From Parietaria judaica (Eukaryota > Streptophyta > Magnoliopsida > Rosales > Urticaceae): a DNA stretch of 64,000 nucleotides. The stretch lies in NCBI GenBank assembly GCA_954871525.1, contig OX940866.1:13725001-13789000 (forward strand), written 5' to 3'. A model generated the notes under the pieces. The model saw only the letters and a list, made by a program, of their open reading frames with translations, made no database searches and was not told where the DNA came from. Shown here piece by piece: positions 11,492 through 23,636 of this stretch (its first letter is position 1; each line of letters begins with the position of its first letter). Made by a program: the position numbers and the translations under genes.

Positions 11492-14435
11492 TGTTGGCTG
11501 GGAAATAATCGTCGGGGTTTGATTCCCGATTCAATCACGCCGAAATATGCCTCCGAGCCGTTCTGGTAACATTTAAAAAATTATTTTAAAGCGGAAAACT
11601 TGTTATCGGACCAACGGCACGGATATCGGGTAATAACCATTTTAACAAGATCCGATAAATATTACATATTTAATATTCACAACTCATTATTAATATCATA
11701 GTCGAAATAAGAAATAAATAGAAAGCGGTAAATATTTGCATTTATTAACCCAATGTATAAGGTCGTACATCGGTTGACGTTTCCGGTTGCGGACTCTGAA
11801 GTTCGGCAGGGCTCCGCCGAGGGCTGAGGGAAACACCCGTGATCTTCCGGGATATTCTCCTGGATTCCTCGTACCGAAGCGTGGGCTTCGCCGGCAGGAC
11901 TCCGTCGCAAAACTTTAACTGAGGTTTTTTTGAAGCTTCCGGAGAACAACGTCTCACTAAGCTGAACCAGAAAAAAGAGATTAGAGGCAGAAAACTCACA
12001 GATCCTAGAGAGAGAGGGAGAGCTCAAGTTTTTGCTCTGGGGAAGGTGTGTTGAATGATGTAAATGAGCTCCCTATTTATAGACTTGGCCCGTAACCGAA
12101 TTAGAGATTTTCACTCCAAAATTCAAATTTTATATATATTTAAATACTTTAATTATTTCAATCCAATGGTTGAGATTTAATCTCATCTAGATCCAATGGT
12201 TATAATTAAACTTGTGTTTAATTAAATAAGAAAGACTTGGTAAATACAAAAACCAATCTTATCCTCTTATTTAAATATAATTCGAATATATATATATATA
12301 TATATATATTTTATTTCGAAAATTATTATTAAATATAATTAATTATCCTAATCCAAAGGCTTAGATTTAATCTCATCTAAATCCAATGGATATAATTAAT
12401 TAGAGATTTAATTAAATAAGAAAGACTTGGTAAATCAAAAAACCAATCTTATCTACTTATTGTAATTTCGAAATATATATATATATATAATAATGATAAT
12501 TTCAAAATTAATTATCTAGATCCAACGGCTTAGATTAATCTTAGACCGATCTAATGGATCAAATTAATTTGGGATAAAAATCAAATACTCTAAGACTTGG
12601 TAAAAGCCTAATTCGATTTTATCCATATCATTATCTTCGAAATATATATATATTATAAATATAATTAATTAATTTCCAATCCGACGGTAAAGATTAAATC
12701 TTAAACAGATCTAACGGATACAATTAATTAGGTCAAATTCGAAAACCTTAAGCTTGGTCACCAAGATACTATTTTTGAATTAGGGTTAGGTCAAAAATCA
12801 ATCATCTTAATCCTACGGTTGATATTAAATCATTTCCGATCTAAAGGATAAGATTGATTTTAGGGTTTTAGCTAAAGTACCAAACTTTAGGTACTTATGC
12901 TGCAAATATTAAAACCCTAACTAGGTCAAACTCGTGTGGGCTAGGTCATGCAAGCCCATATCGATTTACACATGTGTTAATATATATTAAAATATATTAT
13001 TATTATTATTAATATAAATCTATTAATTATTAATTAATTATAAATAAGATATTAATAATTAAATTATATTAATAATTCCTGGTCTCAATATCACACATTA
13101 AAATGTCATAGTGCTACACCATCATTTAAATTCGTGACATGTGATTTAATTTCATAGTTTATCGAACCGAGCACAAACTTAGAAAATCCATAAATCACAA
13201 ACCGTAAGTCGAAATGACTTGGTTCAAAAAGCAAAGTTGCTTAGAATTTAATTTACAACAACATGATGCTGATAGAAAATCTAAATTATAAATTTATTTT
13301 ATCAGTTAATTTCGTGTACCAAAATATGGTACTTTTGCCACGCTGACGATAAAACTATCTGACGTCTGCCACAAACCTTCAGTTTTATAAGTCTAGCCAA
13401 ATGATTAAACATTATCCAGAATGTATTTTAATCACGTACGTATCATCCGTTACGGAGCTATCCTGGGGACCATGGACCCGTATCATTTAAGCTCCAACGA
13501 ACTGCTAGTTGTTCGTCAAACCTCGAAGTGATTCCACTATAGACCCGAGGCTGCACTCTTTAGTGATACGGTATATATTATTCCCTTTATAACAGTAGGG
13601 TGTCCATTGATACAATCAAATTCGGGTTATTATTCTTTCACTTGATGACTCGCACATGAGCAGGCGGTTTTTACCGTATTGCCTCTCATTGCATTTTCCT
13701 CCTTGACTCAGTCAGTAATATTATGAGTAACCCACTTATGGTTTCGATTCATAAGTTGCGCACAGGTACCTCTCACTTCTCACCACCGACAACCAAGGGG
13801 ATCATTACGACTCTGAAGAGAGTTGTGTGATGCCCATGTCTATGATCAAGCTACCCTTACTACTGACTATCATTTTCACAAAATAATAGTGTTGGTAACA
13901 GCGGTAATATCTTGTGTTCTTTAACGGTTAAATCAAAGAACAATCAAACCAGTAGCTCGGACTCAAGACCACTCAGGACTTACAACTAATATCCATTTGA
14001 TCATCTATTTGTGACTCAACTACAAGTTATCAGTGACGGTCTTATATGATAACTTCTTGTGTTTAAGTCAGGTCCAGTCCAGTATGAAGACACTTCACAC
14101 TTAATGCACTTCTAGTGACACACACATAATCCAGAATAGGATTGTCACTTATACGATTAATGACCTTATACGATTAATGGGCTCCCACCCAGTTAATCAG
14201 GTCACGGGCATTTTAAGTTCATTTATTATGATTATTAATTCTTCCTCACATTGACTCAGTTGTGATAATAATAACATAATTGCATCCTTTATGAACTATG
14301 GAAACAAACATTCTATTTTACTCTACCAGAAACTATAATAAGATTAACATAATAAGTATCATCTTTTTTCAATGACATGTCATAATCTTTTACAAATGGA
14401 TAAAATATCTTGTTTAAGGACGCATATGTCCAACA
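11492..14435 (-). repeat. 5' LTR of the Copia element
   Basis: 2944 bp from TGTTGGCTGGGAAATAATCG to GCATATGTCCAACA, with the primer-binding site just inside its left edge and AGATT (14436-14440) outside its right edge. It is the complete reference copy for the truncated LTR at 968. It contains the U3 repeat array (~12150-12860), (TA)n tracts near 12290 and 12475, and a minus-strand TATA box at 12073-12082. Confidence 0.93.
12073..12082 (-). promoter_or_regulatory. TATA box of the Copia 5' LTR
   Basis: Reads CTATAAATAG on the minus strand, between the U3 repeat array upstream and the pyrimidine-rich CTCTCCCTCTCTCTC stretch downstream. The same site in the 3' LTR has lost one base. Confidence 0.65.
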
Positions 14436-15057
14436 AGATTGGCCTCCGATGAGGGCTTTTTTGGAGAATGACCTTAAGTGGGTTTTCATTGTGTTTCATA
14501 GCTTTCTTAGGCACTATTCATGTTTCTTAGTAGGGGTATTTAAGGGTATGGATTTTAATGGGATCCCAAGGGAGGTCTTTTAGCAAATTATTACTAATCA
14601 AGCCCTATTGATTATTGATAATATTTATTTTACCGGCATATATTCTTAAGCCATTTTTTTTCAATACGGAGACATTAATTGACTGTATTAATTCGATCTA
14701 AAACGGTCAATTACCAATGAAAAGGGTAATGGTGAAGATGTTAATTCTTTTCATACTTACAATTTGAAGCAATGTGAAGACATTAACTCGGCTATTTAAC
14801 GTCTCTAAACGTATCCCCGATAACAAAATAAGACATCAAAGTATGTTCTGACCAAAAAAAGACATAAAAATATCAGAAATTGTCATAACTTGAGAATATA
14901 TGCGCTAAGAGTTTCACATATATATACATAATATATAATATTTGTTTGAGGTGTCATGCTATATATTTAGATAGTCAAATGTAACAAAAAACAATATGAA
15001 TAAGTTTTTGTTTAAAGTTTGACTGCCAACCTTAAATTAACTCTGTAATTGTTTTAT
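14436..15057 (+). mobile_element. Inner half of the left palindrome arm
   Basis: Continues the arm broken at 967. After AGATT, GGCCTCCGATGAGGGC and the next ~600 bp are the reverse complement of about 15531-16135. The sequence ends at ATTGTTTTAT just before another terminal repeat starts at 15058. No coding capacity is seen. Confidence 0.75.
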
Positions 15058-15530
15058 GGGAAAATTACGGCAAAAATACCCAACCTTTGGTCAACCTGCC
15101 TCCCGTGTACCCAACCTTTCAAACTGGCGGCAAAAATACCCAACGTGCGTTGACCGTGTCTTTGGCATGAAAACGTTAATTTTTCCGTTAACATCCGCCA
15201 TGTGGCTTTTAGCGGCAAAAATACCCAAACATTTTTTTTTAAATATTTTTTAATTTTTTTAAATTATATTTTTTTCTTTACTTGATTAGTGATAATTACT
15301 TGAATTTCAAATACATGGAATAACACAAAAGTTAGTCAAAACATCAATTGATTTCTTAATGTGCTTGTATAAGAAACATTTGCTAATAAAAAAATCTTCT
15401 TATTATGAGAAATTTTAAACATAGCATTACACAAAAGTCAATCATGATATCAATTATCAATTGTATATTAATTTGCTTGGAGAAGCTAATTTGCCGACTA
15501 AACCTAATCATGAATAAAACAATTACATTG
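15058..15530 (+). repeat. Mutator-like terminal repeat forming the palindrome spacer
   Basis: Begins GGGAAAATTACGGCAAAAAT. The motif CGGCAAAAATACCC occurs three times in direct orientation, near 15068, 15128 and 15213. The segment is the reverse complement of about 16954-17424. It therefore acts both as the loop of the larger palindrome and as the left end of an overlapping inverted pair. Confidence 0.75.
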
Positions 15531-16953
15531 TTAATTTAAGGTTGACAGTCAAACTTTAAACAAAAACCTAATCATATTGTTTTTGTTACATTTGACTATC
15601 TAAATATATAGCATGACCTCTCCAAAGAAATATTATATAATATGTATATATATATATGTGAAACTCGTAGCGCATATATTATGACCATTACTTATATTTT
15701 TATGTCTTTTTTTGGTCGGAACATATTTTGAAGTTTTACTTTGTTATCGGGAATACTTTTAGAGACGTTAATCAGCCGAGTTAATGCCTTCACATTGCTT
15801 CAAATTCTAAGTATGAACCGAATAAACATCTTCACCATTACCCTTTTCATTGGTAATTGACCGTTTTAGATCGAATTAATAAAGTCAATTAATGTCTCCG
15901 TATTGAAGAAAAAAATGGCTTAAGAATATATGCCGGTAAAAAAATATATTATCAATAATCAATAGGGCTTGATTAGTAATAATTGGCTAAAATACCTCCC
16001 TTGGGATCTCATTAAAATCCATACCCTTAAATACCCCTGGTAAGAAACATGAATAGTGCCGAAGGAAGCTATGAAACACAATGAAAACCCACTTAAGGTC
16101 ATTCTCTAAAAAAGCCCTCATCGGAGGCCTATCCAACGCCGCAAACCACGTCCTCCTGTCGGAGGCCGGACGCGCCCTCACGCGCGGCGTTTGTGCCGGA
16201 CGCGCTACTTCACGCGCGCGCCTCTGCTGACGTCATCAGGCCGACGTAAGCCCTTCTGAGGGCGCGTGAGGAGGGCAGGAGACGCGTGGCTGCGCGTGGG
16301 ACCACGTGGCAGCACGTGGTGGCTCGTGTGGGGCCGTCCGAGGTGCTCCCGGCCCACTTTAAGGGTTTCGGGAACGTTCCAAGGCCATTTCTTGCAAACG
16401 TTATGACTTTTTGAGTATCTTGATATTTTTGGAAACATCTAGACACTTCATTTCGCGAAAACGGACTTCCGGTGAATATCTCAGGCTAAAATTCACTTTA
16501 TTTAATAAAAGAAAAATTAATTATATAACTTTCCTTTTATTAATTTATTAAAAATCAATTACTTAAACTACCCGTAACATTATGTTTAAAATTTCTCATA
16601 ATAATAAGATTTTTATCAGCAAATGTAGCTTATACAAGCACATTAAGAAATCAATTGATGTTTTGACTAACTTTTGTGTTATTCCATGTATTTGGAATTC
16701 AAGTAAGTATCACTAATCAAGTAAAGGAAAAAAAATATAAATTAAAAAAAAATAAAATTAATTTTTTTCCAAAAAAAAAAGTTTGGGTATTTTTGCCGCT
16801 AACGGCCACATGGCGGGTGTTAACGGAAAAATTAACGTTTTCATGCCAAAGTCACGATCAACGCACTTTGGGTATTTTTGCCGCCATTTTTAAAGGTTGA
16901 GTACACGGGAGGCAGGTTTACCAAAGGTTGGGTATTTTTGCCGTAATTTTCCC
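15531..16953 (-). mobile_element. Uninterrupted right arm of the palindrome
   Basis: Reverse complement of 14436-15057 joined to 152-967, about 1.4 kb. It ends at CCGTAATTTTCCC (16953). The GC-rich tract is at about 16130-16370. This arm preserves the sequence across the position where the Copia element entered the left arm (GGCGTTGGATAGGCCTCCG on the minus strand, near 16130), so it serves as an internal empty-site control. Confidence 0.75.
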
Positions 16954-17424
16954 TTATTTTTATTCACTATTAGGTTTAGTCAGCAAATTAGCTTCTCCAA
17001 GCAAATTAATATACAATTGATAATTGATATCATGATCGATTTCTGTGTAATGCTATGTTTAAAATTTCTCATAATAATAAGATTTTTATTAGCAAATGTA
17101 GCTTATACAACCACATTAAGAAATCAATTGATGTTTTGACTAACTTTTGTGTTATTCCATGTATTTAGAATTCAAGTAATTATCACTAATCAAGTAAAGA
17201 AAAAAAAATACAAATTAAAAAAATTAATAATTATTTTTTTTCAAAAAAAAAAGTTTGGGTATTTTTGCCGCTAACGGCCACATGGCAGATGTTAACAAAA
17301 AAATTAACGTTTTCATGCCAAAGTCACGGTCAACGCACGTTGGGTATTTTTGCCGCCAGTTATAATGGTTGGGTACACGGGAGGCAGGTTGATCAAAGGT
17401 TGTGTATTTTTGCCGTAATTTTCC
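16954..17424 (-). repeat. Outer inverted partner of the repeat at 15058
   Basis: Reverse complement of 15058-15530, ending GCCGTAATTTTCC at ~17424. It includes the GGGTATTTTTGCCGC motif three times and the same AT-rich body. Short open frames here on either strand arise from the repeat and are not genes. Confidence 0.72.
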
Positions 17425-20068
17425 ATAATTAACATATGTTTGAATCAAGGTTTTAAATACCGCTTGCCGATGTCGCTTGCCGATGGTTATGCCGATGGGC
17501 AAATCGTAAAAAAAGGATATACCGCATGCCGCATATACCGCACTTTTCGCATGGGCATACCGCATGCCGATGGGGTTTTCGACGGATATTCTGTAGAAAA
17601 TATTTCAGTATTTAAGCAAAATATTTATATAAGTTCAAAACTACATATTTAATAAATACAAGATATTTGTAACTTAAATATGTAGGTGAAATGTATAATA
17701 TTAAGTCACTTTATTAGTTGAAGTGTATAATATTAAGTCAAATTATTATGTGAAGTTAATATGTTAATTAAGTGTGTAATATTAAGTGAATATGCATGTT
17801 AATTGTATATGTATGTTAACAAATTTAATATTAGTTGAAGTGTATAATATTAAATTAATATGTATATTAAGCGTATATGTATGTTAGGTGAAGTTAATAC
17901 GTATGCTAAGTGTATAATATTATTTGAAGTGTATAATATTAAGTTAAATTATTAGGTGAAGTGTATGTGTATGTTAAGTGTGAAGGTGTGATATTAGTTG
18001 AATGAATAACAAAAAGTCCCACATTGATAGATGACAAGAGTTTAGTGATGTTTATATACCAAATATTAGGGACAAGGGCTTGGGCCCTTTGGGTCATAGG
18101 ATTTTGTGGATGGGGGAGGACTCACACAAATGTTACACCATCACACGCGCGCCCCGCCGCCGACCGTTCGTGACGTGGCGAGGCGGGGTGGGGTGGGGTG
18201 CTCTTGTGTGAGTATAATTATTTTTGCCGAAAGTTTAATTGGTATTTTTTCCGAAATCTACCAAAAATATGATTTTTACCGAAATTCCAACCAAATTTCG
18301 CAATTTTTACACTAAAAAACGAAAAAAGATTTTCCACACCCGTGCCTATGCGAATTTTGCGAAATTTGGTAAAACGACAGAGAAAGGGCACGAATTTCGA
18401 ACCTCATTCCTGCGAAAAACGAATTCGCACAAATTTCGCATGAAAATTCGCAAAATTTTATACCTTGGTTTGAAGTTTGAACTTGGAATAATTGTGAAAA
18501 AGACGACAAAAAGAATAAACATGTTTACTATATTATCTCGTGTTGTTTACTCAAGTTTATGATCAGATGACAAAGATGGCACATTTAAATGATGAGACGC
18601 TTGATTAGACGCTTTACCAGCAATGTCCACTTGTCAATTAAACGGAAAAAAAAAATTGTATTAAATGACTTTAAAGAGGATGAGAAGACTATAAGAAGAT
18701 ATATATAGAAATGTTTGGAGACTTCTTTCAACTAATAATATAGGCTTGTTTAGTTTGTTTTATTGCATATATTTTGCATGGAAGAACCAACAATATTGTT
18801 TAAACAAATTGGTGAGGAGTTTCTTTTTAATCTTATTTTGTTGTTTTATATTATGAACTATAGACATACACAGAAAGGCGAATATACACTGCATTGATCG
18901 TAAATATAGTATTAGGTGTGGTAATTTGGAGCCGGACGGAAAATACGAAACGGTTACAACACAAATTAAATAGATTTGGGTATATCATAAATAGATATGA
19001 GTCTAACCTTGTCGAACACGATTAAATAACGGGTGAACACAACACAAACACGAAAACGCGATGAGACTCAATTAGACACACGTTTAAGGAGCAAAAAGTT
19101 ACATTTTATGCATTTATATATGTTATTAAGTGTTTAATACTAATTACATATGGTATTTATATGTTTTATTCTATTAATTATGTTGTTCAATTGATGAATA
19201 TAGAAAGTTTTATTCTATTAATTAAGTTAAAATTAGCGTAAACTTAACTAATTTGTCATTTTAAAAATAAATTATTTTATTAATTGAGTAAAATGGGTAC
19301 GTAGACACGATAAATACGCAAGTAAATGGGCGGGTTTGTATCGCATCATCTAAAACAATTAATATATAAGACGGGTATGAGAGTCTACATAAAATAAATT
19401 AATAGTCTAAGACCCGACACGAACACGACACAAATCCGAATTGCCGCCCCTATATATTAATTATACACTAGGAATGAAATAGGATTATAGGAGCATGGAA
19501 ACCCTTGAAGGGTCATCTTTTGTCTCTTTGATACCAAATTATTATTATTATTCTTGTCCAATTATCCATTTACATCTTTTGCCTATGGAAATTAATGCAA
19601 GTATATGATTACGTGTTAAGTGATATTTCTAGGCTCTAGCCACCTCAGTTTATTTCTGATATTGTATTTTGCAAGGTTCAACTTACCGAGATTGTCGATA
19701 AATCGGTTACCGTTTTCGACGGATTAATCGATAGCTTACCGATTAACCGACGGAAAACTTATAATACTGTAGCTTACCGATTACCGATACTTTTCGAAGA
19801 TTATCGACGGATTATCGACACTTTTCGATACTTTTCGATGGAAAACTTACAAAATATTTTTATAATATCATACCACAAAATATATGTAAATAAAGTCATA
19901 CACACATATAATTCCATCACTAGTCTCAAAATACTATTTTGACTATACTTTCTCGCGAAAATTATAACTATATATGTTCCATTCAACAACTACTATATGT
20001 TGACATTTTAACTTATATTTCTTTGTTTTCATTTGTGACAAAAATCTGTGACATATCGTTTCAAGTTT
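17425..20068. other. Gene-free region with degenerate simple repeats
   Basis: No supported gene. 17440-17580 has CCGATG/ATACCGCATGCCG iterations. 17680-17985 has a degenerate repeat of GAAGTGTATAATATTAAGT-type units. 18050-18200 is a GC-rich patch starting near GTCCCACATTG, perhaps an old LTR fragment. 18240-18470 repeats GCGAAATTTCG-like words. 19680-19840 repeats TTACCGATTAACCGA and TTTTCGA words. CAAGGTTTTAAATACC near 17445 and its rough inverse near 18465 could be worn ends of one element. Confidence 0.4.
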
Positions 20069-20551
20069 GGGTTAATGACGGCAAAAATACCTTATGTTTG
20101 GTCAAAGAACTCCTCGTGTACTCAAAGTTTAAAAGTGATGGCAAAAATACCCAAAGTCGTGTTTGGGGAGTTGACCACTTCATTCTCGTAACGCCGTTAA
20201 CTTACCCGTTAACTTACCCGTTAACTCTGGTCACGTGGACAAATTTCTTTTCTTAAGTGTAATCATTAGGGGTTTAATTAGTTGTATTAAATAGTATTAA
20301 TTAGGGGTTTAATTCGTTATTTTGTCGTAGACGAGGCTGATGTAGGCTCGTCCACACGGCAAAAATTGTTATTTCAGCAACCCACGTTTTTCCACGTGAC
20401 CAGAGTTAACGGGTAAGTTAACGGCGTTACGAGAATGGAGTGGTCAACTCCTTAAATGCGACTTTAGATATTTTTGCCATCACTTTTAAACTTTGAGTAC
20501 ATGAGGGGGTTCTTTGATCAAACTTTGGGTATTTTCGCCGTCATTAACCCC
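20069..20551. mobile_element. Short Mutator-like fold-back element (MITE)
   Basis: Inverted arms: GGGTTAATGACGGCAAAAAT at 20069 and its complement ending GACGGTTAATG-type sequence at ~20551 (GCCGTCATTAACCCC on plus). Each arm is about 190 bp and includes AACTCTGGTCACGTGGAC or its complement. Flanks TTCAAGTTT and TTTAAGTTT are a 9-bp duplication with one mismatch, as expected for a Mutator-like insertion. No coding is present. Confidence 0.72.
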
Positions 20552-22215
20552 TTTAAGTTTCAACTATATATGTACTATATATATAATAATAATGATAATA
20601 ATAATAAACAAGATGGATTTTAATATCGCGCTAATAGGTCTATCTATGCACATTTGTGTGGTCCTCATTTGATTCCAAACACTATTTATCAGTTTAATTA
20701 AGAGTTAGCTAGACTCACTAAACTTTATGTTTTAGAGAGTAACTAGAGCTACCTAGTTTTTTAATTCTAAAATAGACCACTAAACTTAATTTTTTTTTTT
20801 TTTTAAACATCGTGCAAAGTAAAAAAATTTAATGGAAACCGAAACATGCATGGTTTTGCATGACGGTTTTTCAGAGGATACATCTGTAAAAATAATTTTT
20901 TTTTTTTTTTAAATGTGAGATGAATTTATCAGCGTTTAGTTAAACACGTATTGTGCAGAGCTCAATTTTAATTTTGACGATTTTAAGTATTTTGGGTTTT
21001 TATTTTTTATTTTATTTTTCATGTTGACTATTTTATTAAAGAGTGCAATTCACGTACAAATTTAAAATTTAATGTAAAATGATTGCCAAGTCATTATAAA
21101 ATTTAAAATATGTCACGTACAAAATGATATTTTATAGTACTTTTGCAGCAAATATAATCATAGGCCAATGTATCGTAGAGACTATACGAGTTAAAATTAG
21201 GGAATAAAGTATGCCCTTGTTGGTGAGATATCACCTTATAGCTAGGCTGCAATAATGAGCCATAAAATATATTATCTATCCACATTGATCATCGATATCC
21301 AATGTTAATCAATTAATGAAGTAGAAAACATAGAAGAAATTTAATTAATGTCGATCAGAATTTTTGTACGAACACTTTATTATGTTTATGCATAAATTAA
21401 TGATGGAACATGGTTCGATTTATAGAAACTAAAATACTATAAATTGGCGTCGTGGGCGGTTCATGAATTCATGCATTTTTTGTGTTTATTAGCTAGTGAT
21501 AAAATATTTCAATATATATCTATAGTAATAGTATACCATGTTTATTGATACATAAATAAAAGAAATTTAGGTATTTTATGGTAAAAAATAAAATATTTTT
21601 TTAGTGCTATAAAACGAATAATTTGAGTATTTTATCGCAAATCCTATCCAAATTTGGCCTGTGAGGCAAAAAAATTTAGTGTTAAGTATTTTTGCCACAA
21701 AAAATATTTTAATATGCTTAGAAAAATAAGTACTTTTGCCGTAATAGCCGTATATATAAATAAATTGCATGCATTTCCTTCTCGTCTGCTCTTCCAAATA
21801 TTCAATAGTCAATCAAACCGCTTAGAACTTTCCTTTCCATGTGCTCACGAACAGATTTATATGTTTTTTAATCACCGGGCTTAGTAATTTAATTTAATTT
21901 AATTTCAGGCTGTCGGTCGGTTTGAAAAAAATAATATTGTATATGGGAGAGAGTTATATCCACAGGATTATCTATATCAAAATATGATAAGAACTCATTA
22001 ACGAACTCAAATTATAAAAAGCCACTTTATATATTAGAAGATAATTTTATGATCTACGGCCAGAGAGTATCAATTATAAAAATAAATACTAGTGGCATAA
22101 GTACCGTATATGTTTACTAAAATAAAAGGTATAGTATATATTCAATATAATTTTTGCAGACAAATGTTCCGAAATTTTAAAGGTAACTTCTGCTAGTAAT
22201 TTTTTTTTTTTTTTC
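20552..22215. other. AT-rich gene-free DNA
   Basis: Simple (TA)n and (TAA)n tracts near 20575-20610 and several poly-T runs. No open frame has recognisable domain content. I see no RNA gene. Confidence 0.4.
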
Positions 22216-22514
22216 CGTTAGTCATAAATTGTTAAGTTCCACGGAGCTTCATTTTTTTAGAGCACTTTATTCACTCGCTGGTCAATTTCCTCCGGCACGG
22301 AACAAGTCACAGCTTCGACTTGCCCTCTAAAGCCAGACCGTCATAGTCAAAGTTCGCATTAGAGCTCTCTGTATCATAGTTCTTCAAGATTTACCTTTAA
22401 AGTGGAAGCTAAACGCGCTTTCAATCGGTGAAACACGACGAGGTTTAAATTTGATGAAAGCAACATGGATTGATAAAATTAAGCCATACTACGCTTAACG
22501 GTTTATGACTAACG
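22216..22514. mobile_element. Possible ~300-bp MITE
   Basis: CGTTAGTCATAAATTGTTAAG at 22216-22236 is matched in inverse by CTTAACGGTTTATGACTAACG at 22494-22514 (two mismatches). The interior is more GC-rich than its surroundings. No convincing target duplication is visible, so the class is undetermined. Confidence 0.45.
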
Positions 22515-22820
22515 CTAAAATAATAGTACTAATTGAGGACACTTTTCATGTTTGAGAACACTTGCTTAGCAAATATTATTTATTAAAAATACTGTCTATT
22601 TTGATATACTTTTAAGTTTCAAAAATACTTTTAAGATATCGTATAAAATATAATATATTGACGGAATATACGGATCCTAGCATGTAAGAAATGATCTAAT
22701 CATTGAAGTGGATATTTCAACAAAGCTTCACCTAAATTTATTTGTTTTATTAATAAGAAGGATATATAAGGGTGATGCTTAATGGCTTTGGAAGAACAAA
22801 AACTATGCCAACTTTACTTA

Positions 22821-22829
22821 TTTTCATTT
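22821..22829. repeat. 9-bp target-site duplication, left
   Basis: TTTTCATTT immediately before the element start GGGTTAATTGCGG. It is identical to 23628-23636. Confidence 0.9.
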
Positions 22830-23627
22830 GGGTTAATTGCGGTAATAATGCACAACCTTTGGTCAACAGGGGTTTTAGGTCCCCAACCTTTCAAAGTGTA
22901 GGCAAAAATACACAACGTTTGTTGAATGTAAAATCCGTTGGTCCTTCCGTTAGGGATGTTAAATTCTGCTGATGTGGCATCGTTAAACTGCCAAATGGAC
23001 TGCCAACTTGTAATATTAATTACATAACTTAATTAATAAGAATAAATTAAATCAGATTTTAATTATGATTCAAAAAACAAATTAATACTTTAAATTAAAT
23101 AAATAATTTGTACTCCCCCTAAAAATCTAACAGACTCTTCGTCGAACATGACTAAAATTTTAAAAAACGACGGATTATTAAACACGACTAAAATTTGCAA
23201 AGATTACATAACGACAATTTATTAGAAACGACTAAAATTTTGGGAAAACGACCGATTATTAAAAAAAATATAATTTAAAAAACGACATAGTAAAGATGTG
23301 AATAATATTGAAGCACGAGTTTAAAAATAGGAACTACGTGTTAAATAAGTATTGCTCGTTAATTTAAAGTTTTAATTTATTTTTTGAATCATAATTAAAA
23401 TATGATTTAATTTATTCTTATTAAGTAGGTTATATAATTAATATTACAAGTTGACAGTCCATTTGGCAGTTTAACAATGCCACATCAGCAGAATTTAACA
23501 TCCTTAACAGAAGGACCAACGGATTTTACATTCAACAAACGTTGTGTATTTTCGCCCACACTTTGAAAGGTTGGTGACCTAAAACTCCTGTTGACCAAAG
23601 GTTGTGCATTATTGCCACAATTAACCC
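22830..23627. mobile_element. Mutator-like fold-back element with exact 9-bp TSD
   Basis: 798 bp. Starts GGGTTAATTGCGG and ends with its complement CCACAATTAACCC. Arms of roughly 250-270 bp are near-complementary, including GACTGCCAACTTGTAATATT and its inverse near 23445. The centre is AT-rich with repeated CGACTAAAATTT words. The exact TTTTCATTT duplication and long arms are the standard signature of a non-autonomous Mutator-like element. No open frame is present. Confidence 0.88.
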
Positions 23628-23636
23628 TTTTCATTT
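23628..23636. repeat. 9-bp target-site duplication, right
   Basis: TTTTCATTT directly after AATTAACCC; exact copy of 22821-22829. Confidence 0.9.

Larger units (their letters stand above)
968..14435 (-). mobile_element. Degenerate Ty1-copia LTR retrotransposon with ~2.9-kb LTRs
   Basis: The element is bounded by two same-orientation LTRs with TGTTGG...CCAACA ends, and a canonical tRNA-Met primer-binding site adjoins the right LTR. Coding is on the minus strand, so the right LTR is the 5' LTR. Pol order, read leftward from ~9620, is protease, GAG-pre-integrase, integrase, reverse transcriptase, RNase H; this is the Ty1-copia order. Pol contains stops and frameshifts, a later solo LTR sits in the RNase H region, no gag zinc knuckle is visible, and the inner edge of the 3' LTR is deleted. 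It cannot be autonomous. Its own insertion split the left arm of the palindrome at 152-17424. Confidence 0.92.

Noticed and set aside
15056..15253. 65-residue frame at the fold-back terminus (and similar frames at 92-322 and 17224-17565)
   Set aside because: They translate the terminal repeat itself (RQKYPTFGQP-type) and recur wherever the repeat does.
18050..18200. GTCCCACATTG...GGGCTTGGGCCC patch as a TRIM or solo LTR
   Set aside because: Wording resembles some plant LTR ends, but no TG...CA borders, second LTR or target duplication can be placed.
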